From assembly GCF_020164785.1 (NCBI RefSeq), contig NZ_JAIUGX010000013.1, positions 124,001-188,000 on the forward strand: DNA of 64,000 nucleotides, in the 5' to 3' direction. Shown here piece by piece: positions 1-7,778 of the stretch. Within the stretch, counting starts at the first letter, position 1, and each line of letters starts with the position of its first letter. The stretch is from Mesorhizobium sp. ES1-1 (GTDB lineage Bacteria; Pseudomonadota; Alphaproteobacteria; Rhizobiales; Rhizobiaceae). The position numbers and the translations under genes were made by a program. The notes below the pieces were generated by a model. It had not been told where the DNA came from, did no database searches, and saw only the letters and a program-made list of their open reading frames with translations.

Positions 1-272
1 AGGCCGACCTTGGCCAAAGCCCGCGCGGCGGCGGGATCAAGGATTATCTCAACGCACGCGGCAAGCGCATCCTGGCGGCGCTGGACGCGGTATCCGCCAG
101 GCATTCAGCCAAACCGGCGGAAGTGGCGCTTGCCTGGGTGATCGCCCGGCCGGGCGTGACCGCCCCGATCGCCAGCGCCACCAAAGCCGATCAGATGGAC
201 AGCCTGATCAAGGCCGCGTCATTGAAGCTCAGCACGGACGACATGGCCGAACTCGACAGGGCAAGCGCCTAG
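1..272 (+). CDS. aldo/keto reductase, C-terminal part
   Basis: The reading frame is open from base 3 to a TAG at 270-272 and gives the last 89 or so residues of an aldo/keto reductase; the start lies before the window. The visible part has the motif ALAWVIARPGV followed by PIASATKADQ, which in this family is the end of the barrel and the NADPH-phosphate/adenine-binding segment, and then the usual C-terminal helix ending ELDRASA. The enzyme would be a cytosolic NADPH-dependent carbonyl reductase; its substrate cannot be inferred. It converges on the plsC gene with 4 bases between the stop codons. The family call is secure, the specificity is not. Confidence 0.85.
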   Translation, partial: ADLGQSPRGGGIKDYLNARGKRILAALDAVSARHSAKPAEVALAWVIARPGVTAPIASATKADQMDSLIKAASLKLSTDDMAELDRASA

Positions 273-276
273 CCGC

Positions 277-1059
277 TCAGGCGCCCAATTCGCGCAGCCT
301 TTTCACAGCCGTCGGCGGCAGCGCCGGCGGGTGCGGCGCGCGCGCCGCATCGATCAGGAACTCGTCGCAGGCAGCTTCGGTGTCGCCGATCAGCCGCGCC
401 ATGAATTCGTCCTTGGCAAGCCCGGGTGGAATGGGCGGCAGGAAGCGCGCCTTTATGGTGCCGGGATAGCGCAGGAACTTCCGGCGCGGCCAGTAAAGGC
501 CGGCGACATGGGCGACCGGAACCACCGGGACGCCGAGCTGAGCGTAGATCTCAACGATGCCATATTTGTAGGCCGGATCGTCCCCGGGCGCGCGCCTCGT
601 GCCTTCCGGGTAGATGATGAGCTGGCGCGGATTGCGCGCCATTTCCTGCTTGGTCGCGGCGACCACCGCCTTCAGGGCCTTCGAGCGGCTGCCGCGATCG
701 ACCGGAATCATGCGCATCTTCATAATGTACCAGCCGAAGAAGGGGATCCAGGTCAGTTCCCGCTTGAGGATGTAGAGCGGGTCGTTGAGGAACGGGAAGA
801 AGGCGATCGCGTCCCAGAACGACTGATGCTTGGGGGCCAGGATGAACGAACCCTCAGGCAGATTTTCCAGTCCGGTGATTTCGCTCCTGGTTCCGGCGAT
901 CTTGTCATAGAGCCACATCGAGGTGCGCGACCAGAATTTCGGCACGAACCAGGCGCGGTGACGGGGCGACAGGAAGTAGAAAGGCGTCCAGACGAGCATC
1001 TGAACGATCAGATTGACATAGAAAGCGAAGTTGAACGCCAGCGATCGGACATAGAGCAT
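277..1059 (-). CDS. plsC: 1-acyl-sn-glycerol-3-phosphate acyltransferase (PlsC family)
   Basis: This gene encodes a 260-residue membrane-associated acyltransferase that would transfer an acyl chain to lysophosphatidic acid, giving phosphatidic acid for phospholipid synthesis. Residues 8-30 form a hydrophobic N-terminal anchor. The HX4D catalytic box is seen as HQSFWD (H78, D83) and the substrate-binding PEGTR at 151-155. An open frame continues upstream to 1251, but the ATG at 1059 is preferred because the extra residues are Arg/Pro-rich, resemble no part of the family and overlap the LysR gene. In related rhizobia plsC usually sits beside ydcF-ftsX-ftsE; here a LysR cassette separates them. 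Acyl preference is not predictable. Confidence 0.9.
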   Translation of the reverse strand: MLYVRSLAFNFAFYVNLIVQMLVWTPFYFLSPRHRAWFVPKFWSRTSMWLYDKIAGTRSEITGLENLPEGSFILAPKHQSFWDAIAFFPFLNDPLYILKRELTWIPFFGWYIMKMRMIPVDRGSRSKALKAVVAATKQEMARNPRQLIIYPEGTRRAPGDDPAYKYGIVEIYAQLGVPVVPVAHVAGLYWPRRKFLRYPGTIKARFLPPIPPGLAKDEFMARLIGDTEAACDEFLIDAARAPHPPALPPTAVKRLRELGA

Positions 1060-1136
1060 GGATGAGGCCCGGTGAGGAGGAGTGCGTTGGTTACACCAAG
1101 CGCGGCGAAAAAGGAAACTGCCGGACCGTACCCGCC

Positions 1137-2042
1137 CTACCACGCCGCCTGCGCCAGACGTTCCCTGAGGCGGGGCGCGGCGAAATCGAGGAAGGCGCGC
1201 AGTTTCACGGGCAGCCGGCCATGGCCGGCATGCACCAGGTTCACCGGCCAAGGCTCCGGTTCAAAAGCCCTGAGCACGGGGCCTAGGGTCCCGGAGCGTA
1301 GCGCATCGACGATCTGGTAGGAGAGCACCCGCGTCAGGCCGACGCCGGCAATCGCGGCGTCGATCGCCGCTTCGGCGGTGTTCACCCTCAAGCGGGAGCG
1401 GATCGCGACAGCACTATCGGGCTTCTCGGCCGCAAATGTCCATGCGGCGAGAGGGCCGAGACCCTCGAAGGTGATGCAGCTGTGGGTTTCGAGATCCTGC
1501 GGGGTTCTGGGCGTGCCGTGCTTGGCCAGATAGGCCGGACTTGCGCAGACCACATGCCGGATCGAGCCGACCACCATGGCAACCATGCGCGAGTCCGGCA
1601 ACCGGCCGATGCGGACGGCGAGATCGATGTGTTCCTCGGCCAGGTGGCTTATCCTGTCGCCCAGGGCCAGGCGGACGTTCACCTGCGGATAGGCAGCGAG
1701 GAACGCGGTGACGACCGGCAGCACGTGCAAGCGGCCGAGGACGATCGGCGCGGTGATGCTCAGTTCGCCGGTCGGCGCATTGTATTCGCCGCCGGCGATG
1801 CGCTCGGCCTCGCCGACCTCATCGAGAATACGCCGACAGGCAGCGAGGTAGGCGTCACCGGCTTCGGTCAGCGTTAACAGCCGGGTTGAACGGTTCAACA
1901 GGCGTGTCTTCAGGTGTCGCTCCAGATCGGAGACCTTGCGGCTGACTGTCGCCAAAGGAACACCCGAAAGGCGGGCGGCGGCGGACAGGCTGCCGGCCTC
2001 GGCCGCGGCGACAAACAGGGTCATGGCGTCGAGACGATCCAT
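1137..2042 (-). CDS. LysR-family transcriptional regulator
   Basis: This 301-residue protein has the typical LysR layout: an N-terminal winged helix-turn-helix (about residues 1-60, with AAARLSGVPLATVSRKVSDLE as turn and recognition helix) and a C-terminal effector-binding domain from about residue 90. It belongs to the CrgA/AaeR-like subgroup in which the first residues read MDRLDAMTLFV. It is divergent from the DUF1348 and PNPOx-like genes, with 120 bases between, so by the usual LysR rule it probably controls them and itself. The inverted repeat CCATC-N11-GATGG at 2082-2102 lies in that gap. The inducer is unknown. Confidence 0.9.
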   Translation of the reverse strand: MDRLDAMTLFVAAAEAGSLSAAARLSGVPLATVSRKVSDLERHLKTRLLNRSTRLLTLTEAGDAYLAACRRILDEVGEAERIAGGEYNAPTGELSITAPIVLGRLHVLPVVTAFLAAYPQVNVRLALGDRISHLAEEHIDLAVRIGRLPDSRMVAMVVGSIRHVVCASPAYLAKHGTPRTPQDLETHSCITFEGLGPLAAWTFAAEKPDSAVAIRSRLRVNTAEAAIDAAIAGVGLTRVLSYQIVDALRSGTLGPVLRAFEPEPWPVNLVHAGHGRLPVKLRAFLDFAAPRLRERLAQAAW

Positions 2043-2081
2043 CGCTTCTACCGGAAATTGGAAGGATAGATTGCAAATATG

Positions 2082-2102
2082 CCATCTGCAGCTGAATGAT
2101 GG
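2082..2102. promoter_or_regulatory. candidate LysR operator
   Basis: A perfect inverted repeat CCATC-N11-GATGG lies between the divergent LysR gene and the DUF1348 gene. LysR proteins bind dyads of this size between divergent genes. The spacing is not the exact T-N11-A consensus, so this is only a candidate. Confidence 0.3.
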
Positions 2103-2162
2103 AAGGCTTTATATCGTCTAGGTTGGTCGCGCCGAAGAGGCGATCGCCAGAAGGAAGGTGTC

Positions 2163-2629
2163 ATGTCGCATAATCGCCCGCTACCGCCATTCACCGCAGA
2201 GACCGCGGCGCAGAAAGCGCGCATGGCAGAGGATGCCTGGAACTCCCGCGATCCGGCGAGGGTTGCGCTCGCCTATACCCAGGACAGCCGCTGGCGCAAC
2301 CGCGCCGAGTTCCTACAAGGGCGCGATGCCATCGAGGCGTTCCTCACGCGCAAATGGAGCCGCGAGCTTGACTATCGTCTGATCAAGGAGGTGTGGGCTT
2401 CCACGACAACCGTGTCGCCGTCCGCTTCGCCTATGAATGGCACGACGACAGCGGCTCATGGTTCCGTAGCTACGGCAATGAGAACTGGGAATTCGACGCG
2501 CACGGACTGATGCGCCTGCGCATCGCCAGCATCAACGACCTGCCGATCAGCGCTGCCGACCGCAAATACCACTGGCCGCTCGGCCGCCGGCCGGACGACC
2601 ACCCGACGCTGTCGCAACTCGGGCTTTAG
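2163..2629 (+). pseudogene. DUF1348 (NTF2/SnoaL-like fold) gene with a -1 frameshift
   Basis: The first frame starts at ATG 2163 behind a good ribosome site (AAGGAAGG) and matches the DUF1348 family for about 78 residues, up to LIKEVW, then drifts into unrelated sequence and stops at 2510. The rest of the family sequence ([15 protein letters not shown], then NENWEFD and [12 protein letters not shown]) continues in the next frame from about 2393 to a TAG at 2629. One base appears to be missing near 2393-2402 (GTGTGGGCTTCCAC). Together both parts give the normal family length of about 155 residues. Either the gene is freshly inactivated or the sequence has a one-base error. Function of DUF1348 proteins is not established. 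Confidence 0.85.
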
Positions 2630-2651
2630 CATCTTTCCAAGGAGGTTCTCG

Positions 2652-3296
2652 ATGAACGCGCATGGTTTCACCAGCGACATCGCCTTCACGCCGACCGTCA
2701 AGGCGATCCAGGCGCGAAAGGGCTCGCGCCAGTCCTATGGGCGCGTGGAGGAACGGGGAGGCTGGCAAGCCGACATCACGCCGGACCTTGCCGCTTTCAT
2801 CGCGATGCAGACCAGCGTGTTCCTGTCGACGGCCAATGGCGGCGGCCAGCCCTATGTCCAGCATCGCGGCGGCCCGGCCGGATTTCTCAAGGTGCTCGAC
2901 GAAAAGACGATCGGCTTCACCGACTTCTCCGGCAACAAGCAGTTCATCACGCAGGGCAATCTGGCCGACAATCCGCAGGCCTTCCTGTTCCTGATCGATT
3001 ATATGAATCGCCAGCGCATCAAGATCTGGGGCACGGCGCGGGTCGTTGAGAACGATCAAGACTTGATCGCGCGGCTGATGCCGCAGGACTACAAGGCGCG
3101 TCCGGAACAGGTCATCCTGTTCACGGTTTCAGCGTGGGACGCCAATTGCCCGCAACACATCCCGCAACGGTTCGAAGCGGCGGATGTGGCGGCGGCTTTG
3201 GGCGAACGAGACCGGCGCATCGAGCGCCTCGAACAGGAGATCGCCGAGCTCAAGAGCCTGCGGACTTCGGCTACCCGGGACGCATCGGCGCAATAG
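2652..3296 (+). CDS. pyridoxamine 5'-phosphate oxidase-like flavin-binding protein
   Basis: This 214-residue protein has the split-barrel FMN-binding fold of the PNPOx-like family. Recognisable parts are the TSVFLSTAN strand, YVQHRGGPAGFLKVLD, the FMN-phosphate region around GFTDFSGNKQ, and KIWGTARVV. The C-terminus is an extension with a short predicted coiled coil (RDRRIERLEQEIAELKSL). A ribosome site AAGGAGG lies just before the ATG. It follows the DUF1348 gene by 22 bases and would be cotranscribed with it. Such proteins bind FMN or F420 and reduce or oxidise small molecules; the true vitamin B6 enzyme is a different subgroup, so no substrate is assigned. Confidence 0.85.
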   Translation: MNAHGFTSDIAFTPTVKAIQARKGSRQSYGRVEERGGWQADITPDLAAFIAMQTSVFLSTANGGGQPYVQHRGGPAGFLKVLDEKTIGFTDFSGNKQFITQGNLADNPQAFLFLIDYMNRQRIKIWGTARVVENDQDLIARLMPQDYKARPEQVILFTVSAWDANCPQHIPQRFEAADVAAALGERDRRIERLEQEIAELKSLRTSATRDASAQ

Positions 3297-3302
3297 GGGT
3301 GG

Positions 3303-4022
3303 TCAGCCGCCAACCGTCGTTTCGGCGAGCGAGATGCCGTCCGGTGTCGGCTTTACCGGGACGATGCCGCGGACCAGCGCCAGCAGATATTTGTTGTACT
3401 CGGTGAACAGCACGCGCAACGCCTGCGGCTTGGTCAGCCAGCCACCATTGTCGAGATTGGAATTGACGACCGGGTAGGGTTCGAGCCGGGCGCCATGCAG
3501 CAGGCGGCCCATTTCCAGCAGGCTGCGCGGCATGTGATAATTGTTGGTGACGAGGATCACGGTGCCATAGGCATGGCTCTCGACCCATTTGGCGCTCTCT
3601 TCGGCATTGCCGATCGTGTCGAGCGCGGCCCGATCAATGTCGACGCAACAGGAGAACAATTTCTTGTCGCCCCCGATAGCCACCTGCAATTGCCGGCGGG
3701 TTGCGGATGGATGCACGCCGCTGATCAGCAAGCGCTCGCCCTTGCCGGATGCCAGCAGATCCATCGCGGCGTCGAGACGGGACTGCCCGCCGGTCAGCAC
3801 GATGATCGCGTCGGCCTTGGCCGGGTCGGCTGGCGTCGTCAAATGGCTGACCTTGTTGGCGAACCAGCCAAAACCACCGGCAAACACGGCGGCGGCGAGA
3901 AGAACTGTGAGGGTGAGGGCGCGGAGGGCGAGCCTAAAACGGCCGAGGTTGGCATGATTGCGCACGCCAACAGCCACCACCGGCATCTGTCCAACCATTC
4001 CGGTCGAATCCCGCGTGCTCAT
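3303..4022 (-). CDS. YdcF/ElyC-like DUF218 membrane protein
   Basis: The product has 239 residues with one N-terminal membrane segment (about residues 30-53) followed by a DUF218 domain. The family signature is seen as ADAIIVLTGGQSRLDAAM and, later, VTNNYHMPRSLLEM. Proteins of this family (YdcF, SanA, ElyC) act at the cytoplasmic membrane and influence envelope integrity or lipid-carrier metabolism; the exact reaction is not known. It stands 132 bases downstream of ftsX on the same strand. A pair of cysteines (LFSCCVD) near the middle is unusual but may not be meaningful. The start is chosen as the first ATG after the gap and could be a few residues internal. Confidence 0.85.
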   Translation of the reverse strand: MSTRDSTGMVGQMPVVAVGVRNHANLGRFRLALRALTLTVLLAAAVFAGGFGWFANKVSHLTTPADPAKADAIIVLTGGQSRLDAAMDLLASGKGERLLISGVHPSATRRQLQVAIGGDKKLFSCCVDIDRAALDTIGNAEESAKWVESHAYGTVILVTNNYHMPRSLLEMGRLLHGARLEPYPVVNSNLDNGGWLTKPQALRVLFTEYNKYLLALVRGIVPVKPTPDGISLAETTVGG

Positions 4023-4154
4023 CGCCTATGGTTAACCCTCAAATGCGGCCTTGGGTAGGCAAAACTCGCACTTTGCGTTACGCGAATTCTTCAATCGTGA
4101 TCTGTGCTTTCTAATGATCTGCCCGGCCGGACCTGGCTCTTTAGTCGAAACGGT

Positions 4155-5144
4155 TCAGCCCCCATCCGGCTGACGGACATCGATGTCGCTGAGATAGGCG
4201 ACGACGGTGGCGTGGGAGGTTGCGGCCGTCAGCGCGCCTATCACCAGCACCATCATGACGACACCGAGATATCCAGCCGAGCCGATGGCGAAATTGCCGA
4301 ACAGCGCGGTGGCCTGGTCGGCCTGCGGGGTGGCCATGTTGCGCGAGGACCACCAGGAAAAAACGATGAAAACCAGCACGGCTGCGGCCCCGCCGGCGGC
4401 GGCACCCTTCATGCCTGTGACCAGGAAATGGCGACGAAATTCTCGAGCGATGAAGCGAGCCTCGGCGCCGACGAAATGCAGTACCTCGATGATGTGGCCG
4501 TTGCCAGCCATGGCGCCGCGCGTGGCGAAGACAACCGTCAGCACGGTCGCAGACAGCATGAGCGCCAGCACGGCGATACCGATGGTCACCGTGGTGTGGG
4601 CCATGGCGACAAGCCGGTCGACCCAGGTGCGATGATCATCGAGGGACGCACTCGGCAGCTTCGGGGTGATGGCGGCGCGCATGGCGGCGAAGTCGGGCGG
4701 GCTGTTTTCGTCGATGGTGACGATGATGAGGCGCGGCACGGGGAGCTCGTCGATGTTGAGGCCCGTGCCCAGCCACGGCTCCAGCAGACGCGCCGTCGCC
4801 TCGCGGTCGATGATCCGCGTGCTCTTCACGCCGGGAAATTCGCCGGCGATTTGCGAGGCCTGGACAAGCGCCGCCTCCATGTCCAGCCCGTCGACGGGTT
4901 TGATCTGGATCGTGGCTTCGCGGGAGATCTGGTTCTCCCAGACGGAGGCCGTGTCGCGCACCAGCGTCACGGCGCCGAAAGTCAGGCACGACAGGAAGGT
5001 CATGATGGCGATGACCAGCACCAGCGCCCGACCGGCAATGTTCTGTGCCGGCACGATCGGCGCCATACGGCGCTGTGCGCGCTGCCTTGGCTCCGCTGCC
5101 TCGGCCTCCGGATCGTCCAGATGCTCGGCGGAAAGGTCAGTCAT
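4155..5144 (-). CDS. ftsX: cell division ABC permease FtsX
   Basis: FtsX is the membrane part of the FtsEX complex, which sits at the divisome and activates septal peptidoglycan hydrolases. The 329-residue product begins with a cytoplasmic arm rich in Glu and Arg, then a membrane helix (about 40-60), a periplasmic domain (about 65-175) and three further helices in the FtsX fold, including the ATVLTVVFATRGAM segment. The ATG at 5144 lies inside the end of ftsE (8-base overlap), showing translational coupling. The likely promoter region, with a CtrA-type box, is upstream of ftsE. Confidence 0.93.
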   Translation of the reverse strand: MTDLSAEHLDDPEAEAAEPRQRAQRRMAPIVPAQNIAGRALVLVIAIMTFLSCLTFGAVTLVRDTASVWENQISREATIQIKPVDGLDMEAALVQASQIAGEFPGVKSTRIIDREATARLLEPWLGTGLNIDELPVPRLIIVTIDENSPPDFAAMRAAITPKLPSASLDDHRTWVDRLVAMAHTTVTIGIAVLALMLSATVLTVVFATRGAMAGNGHIIEVLHFVGAEARFIAREFRRHFLVTGMKGAAAGGAAAVLVFIVFSWWSSRNMATPQADQATALFGNFAIGSAGYLGVVMMVLVIGALTAATSHATVVAYLSDIDVRQPDGG

Positions 5145-5796
5145 AGATGTCCAGCCTTCCGCCGGCCAGGATCATGCGGCGTGCGTCGACCTGTTCCATC
5201 AGGCCGAGGTCGTGCGTCGCGATCACCACGGCGGTCCCGAGACGATTGAGTTCGATGAACAGCCGCAGCAGCCGGCGCGCCAGTGGCGGGTCGACATTGC
5301 CGGTCGGCTCGTCGGCCAGCAGGATCTCGGGTTGTTCGATAAGCGCCCGTGCGATCGCGGCGCGCTGCTTCTCGCCGCCCGACAGGACCGGCGGAAGCAC
5401 ATGCATGCGCTCCCCTAGCCCCACCCATTTCAACAGCTCGGTCACATCGGTGCGATAGCTTGCCTCATCGCGCCCGCGTACGCGCAGCGGCAAGGCGACA
5501 TTCTCGTAAGTGGTCATGTGATCAAGCAAGCGGAAATCCTGGAACACCACGCCGATGCGGCGCCGCAAATGCGGCAGCTCGTCACGCGAGATGCGTGAAC
5601 GGTCCTTGCCGAAAATGGTGATCAATCCGCGCGTCGGTTTTAGCGACATGAACAGCAGGCGCAGCAGCGAGGTCTTGCCGGCGCCCGACGGTCCGCTCAG
5701 GAACTGGAAGGAGCGCTCTGGAATGTGCAGGGAGATGTCGCGGAGGATTTCCGGACCCATGCCATAACGCAGACCGACATTTTCGAAGCGAATCAA
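5137..5796 (-). CDS. ftsE: cell division ATP-binding protein FtsE
   Basis: This 219-residue ABC ATPase has Walker A GPSGAGKTS, Q-loop GVVFQDFRLLDH, signature LSGGEKQR and Walker B ILLADEPTGNVD, all typical of FtsE. It drives FtsX conformational changes at the septum. The start used here is a TTG at 5794-5796, giving LIRFENVGLRYG as first residues and the family's usual length. The frame is open to an ATG at 5907, but that would add 37 residues unlike FtsE and encoded within a palindromic repeat relic. It overlaps ftsX by 8 bases. Confidence 0.92.
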   Translation of the reverse strand: MIRFENVGLRYGMGPEILRDISLHIPERSFQFLSGPSGAGKTSLLRLLFMSLKPTRGLITIFGKDRSRISRDELPHLRRRIGVVFQDFRLLDHMTTYENVALPLRVRGRDEASYRTDVTELLKWVGLGERMHVLPPVLSGGEKQRAAIARALIEQPEILLADEPTGNVDPPLARRLLRLFIELNRLGTAVVIATHDLGLMEQVDARRMILAGGRLDIYD

Positions 5797-5821
5797 TTTC
5801 GGCGACCCGAATTTCCTAGAC

Positions 5822-5864
5822 CATGATGCCGGAAAGCATGAGGCGGCTTCCGGGCGACAGCATG
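5822..5864. repeat. palindromic intergenic repeat relic (family also at 12528)
   Basis: The arms CATGATGCCGGAAAGC and GCTTCCGGGCGACAGCATG are imperfect inverted copies around a short AT-poor loop. The pattern (CATGAT..CCGGAAAGC and its inverse) resembles a short palindrome that recurs in intergenic regions of Mesorhizobium-type genomes. A related, more decayed copy is at 12528-12575. The family assignment rests on recall and on these two copies. Confidence 0.5.
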
Positions 5865-5979
5865 CCCTATCTCTCTGACTTAGAGGCGGATTCGGATTCC
5901 AGATCAATTCGAGCTGAAATCATCCGGCTCCGGCGGCGGCGACAGTGCCCGTCCCGCGAAAGACCTTCGGCGGGCATGG

Positions 5980-5994
5980 TTAACCGGCGGTTAA
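5980..5994. promoter_or_regulatory. CtrA-type box TTAA-N7-TTAA
   Basis: The sequence TTAA CCGGCGG TTAA is an exact match to the full CtrA consensus TTAA-N7-TTAA. It lies 184 bases upstream of the ftsE start and 127 bases upstream of the opposite gene. CtrA is the cell-cycle master regulator of alphaproteobacteria, so control of ftsEX by CtrA is a reasonable inference. Binding is not shown by sequence alone. Confidence 0.55.
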
Positions 5995-6120
5995 TTCCTG
6001 ACTGCTTTCCGTGCGTCATAGGGCTCCGATGGGGAAGCATTAACCAATTGTGTTTACGCAAAAGAAACGAAAAGCCAACGCGTGCTGCAACAGAACACAT
6101 GCCGCAACATCGGGGCCACA

Positions 6121-6759
6121 ATGGCTGAGGATCAAACCGCGCGCCCGGTTTCCGGCGAAATCATGACCGATGCCGTCGCGGTCGCTGCGGCGGGTCGGCT
6201 CACGCCCGCCGCCTCGGATGTCATCGACGCCGACTTCATGGTGATGACGCGTCTTGGCCCGTCAGCGGAGGAAACGGCCTCCCAGTCTCGGGCGATCGTC
6301 CCTCCCGCCATCGAGGGCATGGAAATGCTGCGCAAGCCGGACGCTCCGGCGGAGCGCGCGCCGCCTTCGCGCGGCGGTCCGATCTTCTGGATCGCCGGCG
6401 TGGGTGGCGCTCTGGCAGCGTTCTGGGTCTCCGGCGGCCACGCGCTGGTGCGCCAGGCGACGTTTGTCTCGGGTGCCAAAGTGTCGGCCCTGACGATCTC
6501 CGGCGTGACGTCACGCGTCGACACGTCCGGGCCAAATCCTGTGCTGGTCGTCGATGGCGAAGCGGCAAATGACGGTGCGAAACCGGCGCAATTGCCGCCA
6601 CTCGAAATTCGCGTGACTGGCAAGGACGGACATTTGACCCGCTATACGTTGGGGACATCGGGCCGTTCGCTGGCATCGGGTGAAAGATTCGGCTTTGCCA
6701 GCCGGCTGGACGTGCCTAAGAACGGCGTGAGGACCGTTCTGGTTACTTTCGCCGAGTAG
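6121..6759 (+). CDS. DUF3426-like single-pass membrane protein
   Basis: The 212-residue product has an Ala/Pro-rich cytoplasmic N-terminal half without cysteines, a single membrane segment (about 88-110, FWIAGVGGALAAFWV) and a periplasmic C-terminal domain of about 100 residues with a beta pattern similar to DUF3426 (LTISGVTSRVD..VLVVDGEAAND..LPPLEIRVTG). Related rhizobial genes next to ftsE-hpt often carry an N-terminal zinc ribbon; none is visible here. The ATG at 6121 is chosen over one at 6082 because it starts at a plausible hydrophilic N-terminus, but no strong ribosome site is seen for either. It is followed by hpt after 21 bases. Function is unknown. Confidence 0.7.
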   Translation: MAEDQTARPVSGEIMTDAVAVAAAGRLTPAASDVIDADFMVMTRLGPSAEETASQSRAIVPPAIEGMEMLRKPDAPAERAPPSRGGPIFWIAGVGGALAAFWVSGGHALVRQATFVSGAKVSALTISGVTSRVDTSGPNPVLVVDGEAANDGAKPAQLPPLEIRVTGKDGHLTRYTLGTSGRSLASGERFGFASRLDVPKNGVRTVLVTFAE

Positions 6760-6780
6760 GCGCGCACCGGGGATACCACA

Positions 6781-7323
6781 ATGCCAATCGTACGCGACAA
6801 GGACATCGAGGTCCTGTTTTCGGCCTCGGCGATCGCACGGCGCAATCTCGAACTCGCCAAGGAAATCGCCGGGCACGATTATCATGATCTGCTGGTGATT
6901 TCGGTGCTGAAAGGCTCGTTCATCTTCGCCGCCGATCTTATCCGCGCCATGCACGATGTCGGCCTGTCCCCAGAGGTCGAATTCATCTTCATTTCCAGCT
7001 ACGGCGCCGGCACGACCAGTGGCGAGGTGAGGGTGCTGCGCGACATCGACAATGAGGTCGCCGGCCGCGACGTGCTCCTCATCGACGACATTCTCGAATC
7101 CGGCAAGACGCTGACCTTCACCCGCGACCTCATGTTGTCGCGCGGCGCCAGGAGCTGTTCCATCGCAGTGCTGCTCGACAAGCGCATGCGCCGCCAGACG
7201 GCGCTGACCGCCGACTATGTCGGCTTCGACTGTCCCGACTATTTCGTCGTCGGATACGGCATGGACGTGGCGCACGCATTTCGCGAACTGCCGTTCGTCG
7301 GCGTCGTCAGGGGCGATGTCTGA
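6781..7323 (+). CDS. hpt: hypoxanthine phosphoribosyltransferase
   Basis: This 180-residue purine-salvage enzyme converts hypoxanthine or guanine with PRPP to the nucleotide. The PRPP-binding signature is VLLIDDILESGKTL (about residues 100-113). The flexible-loop sequence FISSYGAGTTSGEV and the base-binding segment YVGFDCPDYFVVGYGMD are both as in bacterial Hpt. The ATG has a GGGGATACCACA leader and lies 21 bases after the membrane-protein gene, so the two are likely cotranscribed. Length and motifs are complete. Confidence 0.95.
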   Translation: MPIVRDKDIEVLFSASAIARRNLELAKEIAGHDYHDLLVISVLKGSFIFAADLIRAMHDVGLSPEVEFIFISSYGAGTTSGEVRVLRDIDNEVAGRDVLLIDDILESGKTLTFTRDLMLSRGARSCSIAVLLDKRMRRQTALTADYVGFDCPDYFVVGYGMDVAHAFRELPFVGVVRGDV

Positions 7324-7397
7324 CCGTCTTTCATGAAGCGTGCCGACTGCTCGCGCCTTCAGGAAAAGTCAACTTTTCATGGCCAAACATGCTGGCC

Positions 7398-7769
7398 ATG
7401 GCAAAGCTTCTGATCGTCGAGGACGACGAGTCCGTACGCACTCTGGCAGCTCGCGCGCTCGAACGCGCCGGGCACACGATCGACGTAGCAGCAGATGGTG
7501 GGCAGGGGCTGTCGCTCATCAAGGCAATGCAGGGCGGCTACGATCTCGTCGTCTCGGACATCCGCATGCCGGAGATGGACGGCATCGAAATGGCGGTCGC
7601 GGCGGCAGCCCTTTTCCCGTCGATGAAAATCATGCTGATGACCGGCTATGCCGACCAGCGCGAGCGGGCCGAGGAGTTGGACGGCATCATCCTCGATGTC
7701 GTGCAGAAGCCCTTCACCCTGGCCGAAATCCGCTCGCGTGTCGAACGCGCACTGGTCTGCTTCGCCTGA
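7398..7769 (+). CDS. cpdR: CpdR-type single-domain response regulator
   Basis: The product has 123 residues and is only a receiver domain: acidic pair D9/D10, phosphoacceptor D54 in VVSDIRMP, the MTGYADQRERA segment and K104 in VQKPFT. The MTGYADQRERA and VQKPFTLAEIR stretches are characteristic of CpdR, which when unphosphorylated primes ClpXP for degradation of CtrA-pathway proteins and is phosphorylated through CckA-ChpT. The start at 7398 is used; an in-frame ATG at 7389 adds only three residues. It converges on a DMT transporter with three bases between stop codons, and both stops sit in a small hairpin (7764-7778). Confidence 0.85.
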   Translation: MAKLLIVEDDESVRTLAARALERAGHTIDVAADGGQGLSLIKAMQGGYDLVVSDIRMPEMDGIEMAVAAAALFPSMKIMLMTGYADQRERAEELDGIILDVVQKPFTLAEIRSRVERALVCFA

Positions 7770-7778
7770 TCATCAGGC
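7764..7778. terminator. hairpin spanning the convergent stop codons of cpdR and the DMT gene
   Basis: GCCTGA-TCA-TCAGGC is a perfect 6-bp inverted repeat. Its left arm contains the cpdR stop TGA and its right arm the reverse-complement stop of the transporter. There is no T-run, so it is only a weak bidirectional terminator candidate. Three of the six pairs arise simply because two TGA stops face each other. Confidence 0.3.

Larger units (their letters stand above)
5797..6120. other. divergent intergenic region between ftsE and the DUF3426-like gene
   Basis: This 324-base gap has no convincing gene. It holds, from left to right, a palindromic repeat relic (5822-5864), an exact TTAA-N7-TTAA box (5980-5994), a further TTAACCA half-site at 6040 and an A-rich stretch near 6055-6075. 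It presumably contains the promoters for ftsEX (minus strand) and for the gene at 6121 (plus strand), but no clear -35/-10 pair was recognised. Confidence 0.6.

Noticed and set aside
4104-5249. Plus-strand open frame opposite ftsX
   Set aside because: FtsX is supported by its family motifs and overlap with ftsE; the opposite frame has none.
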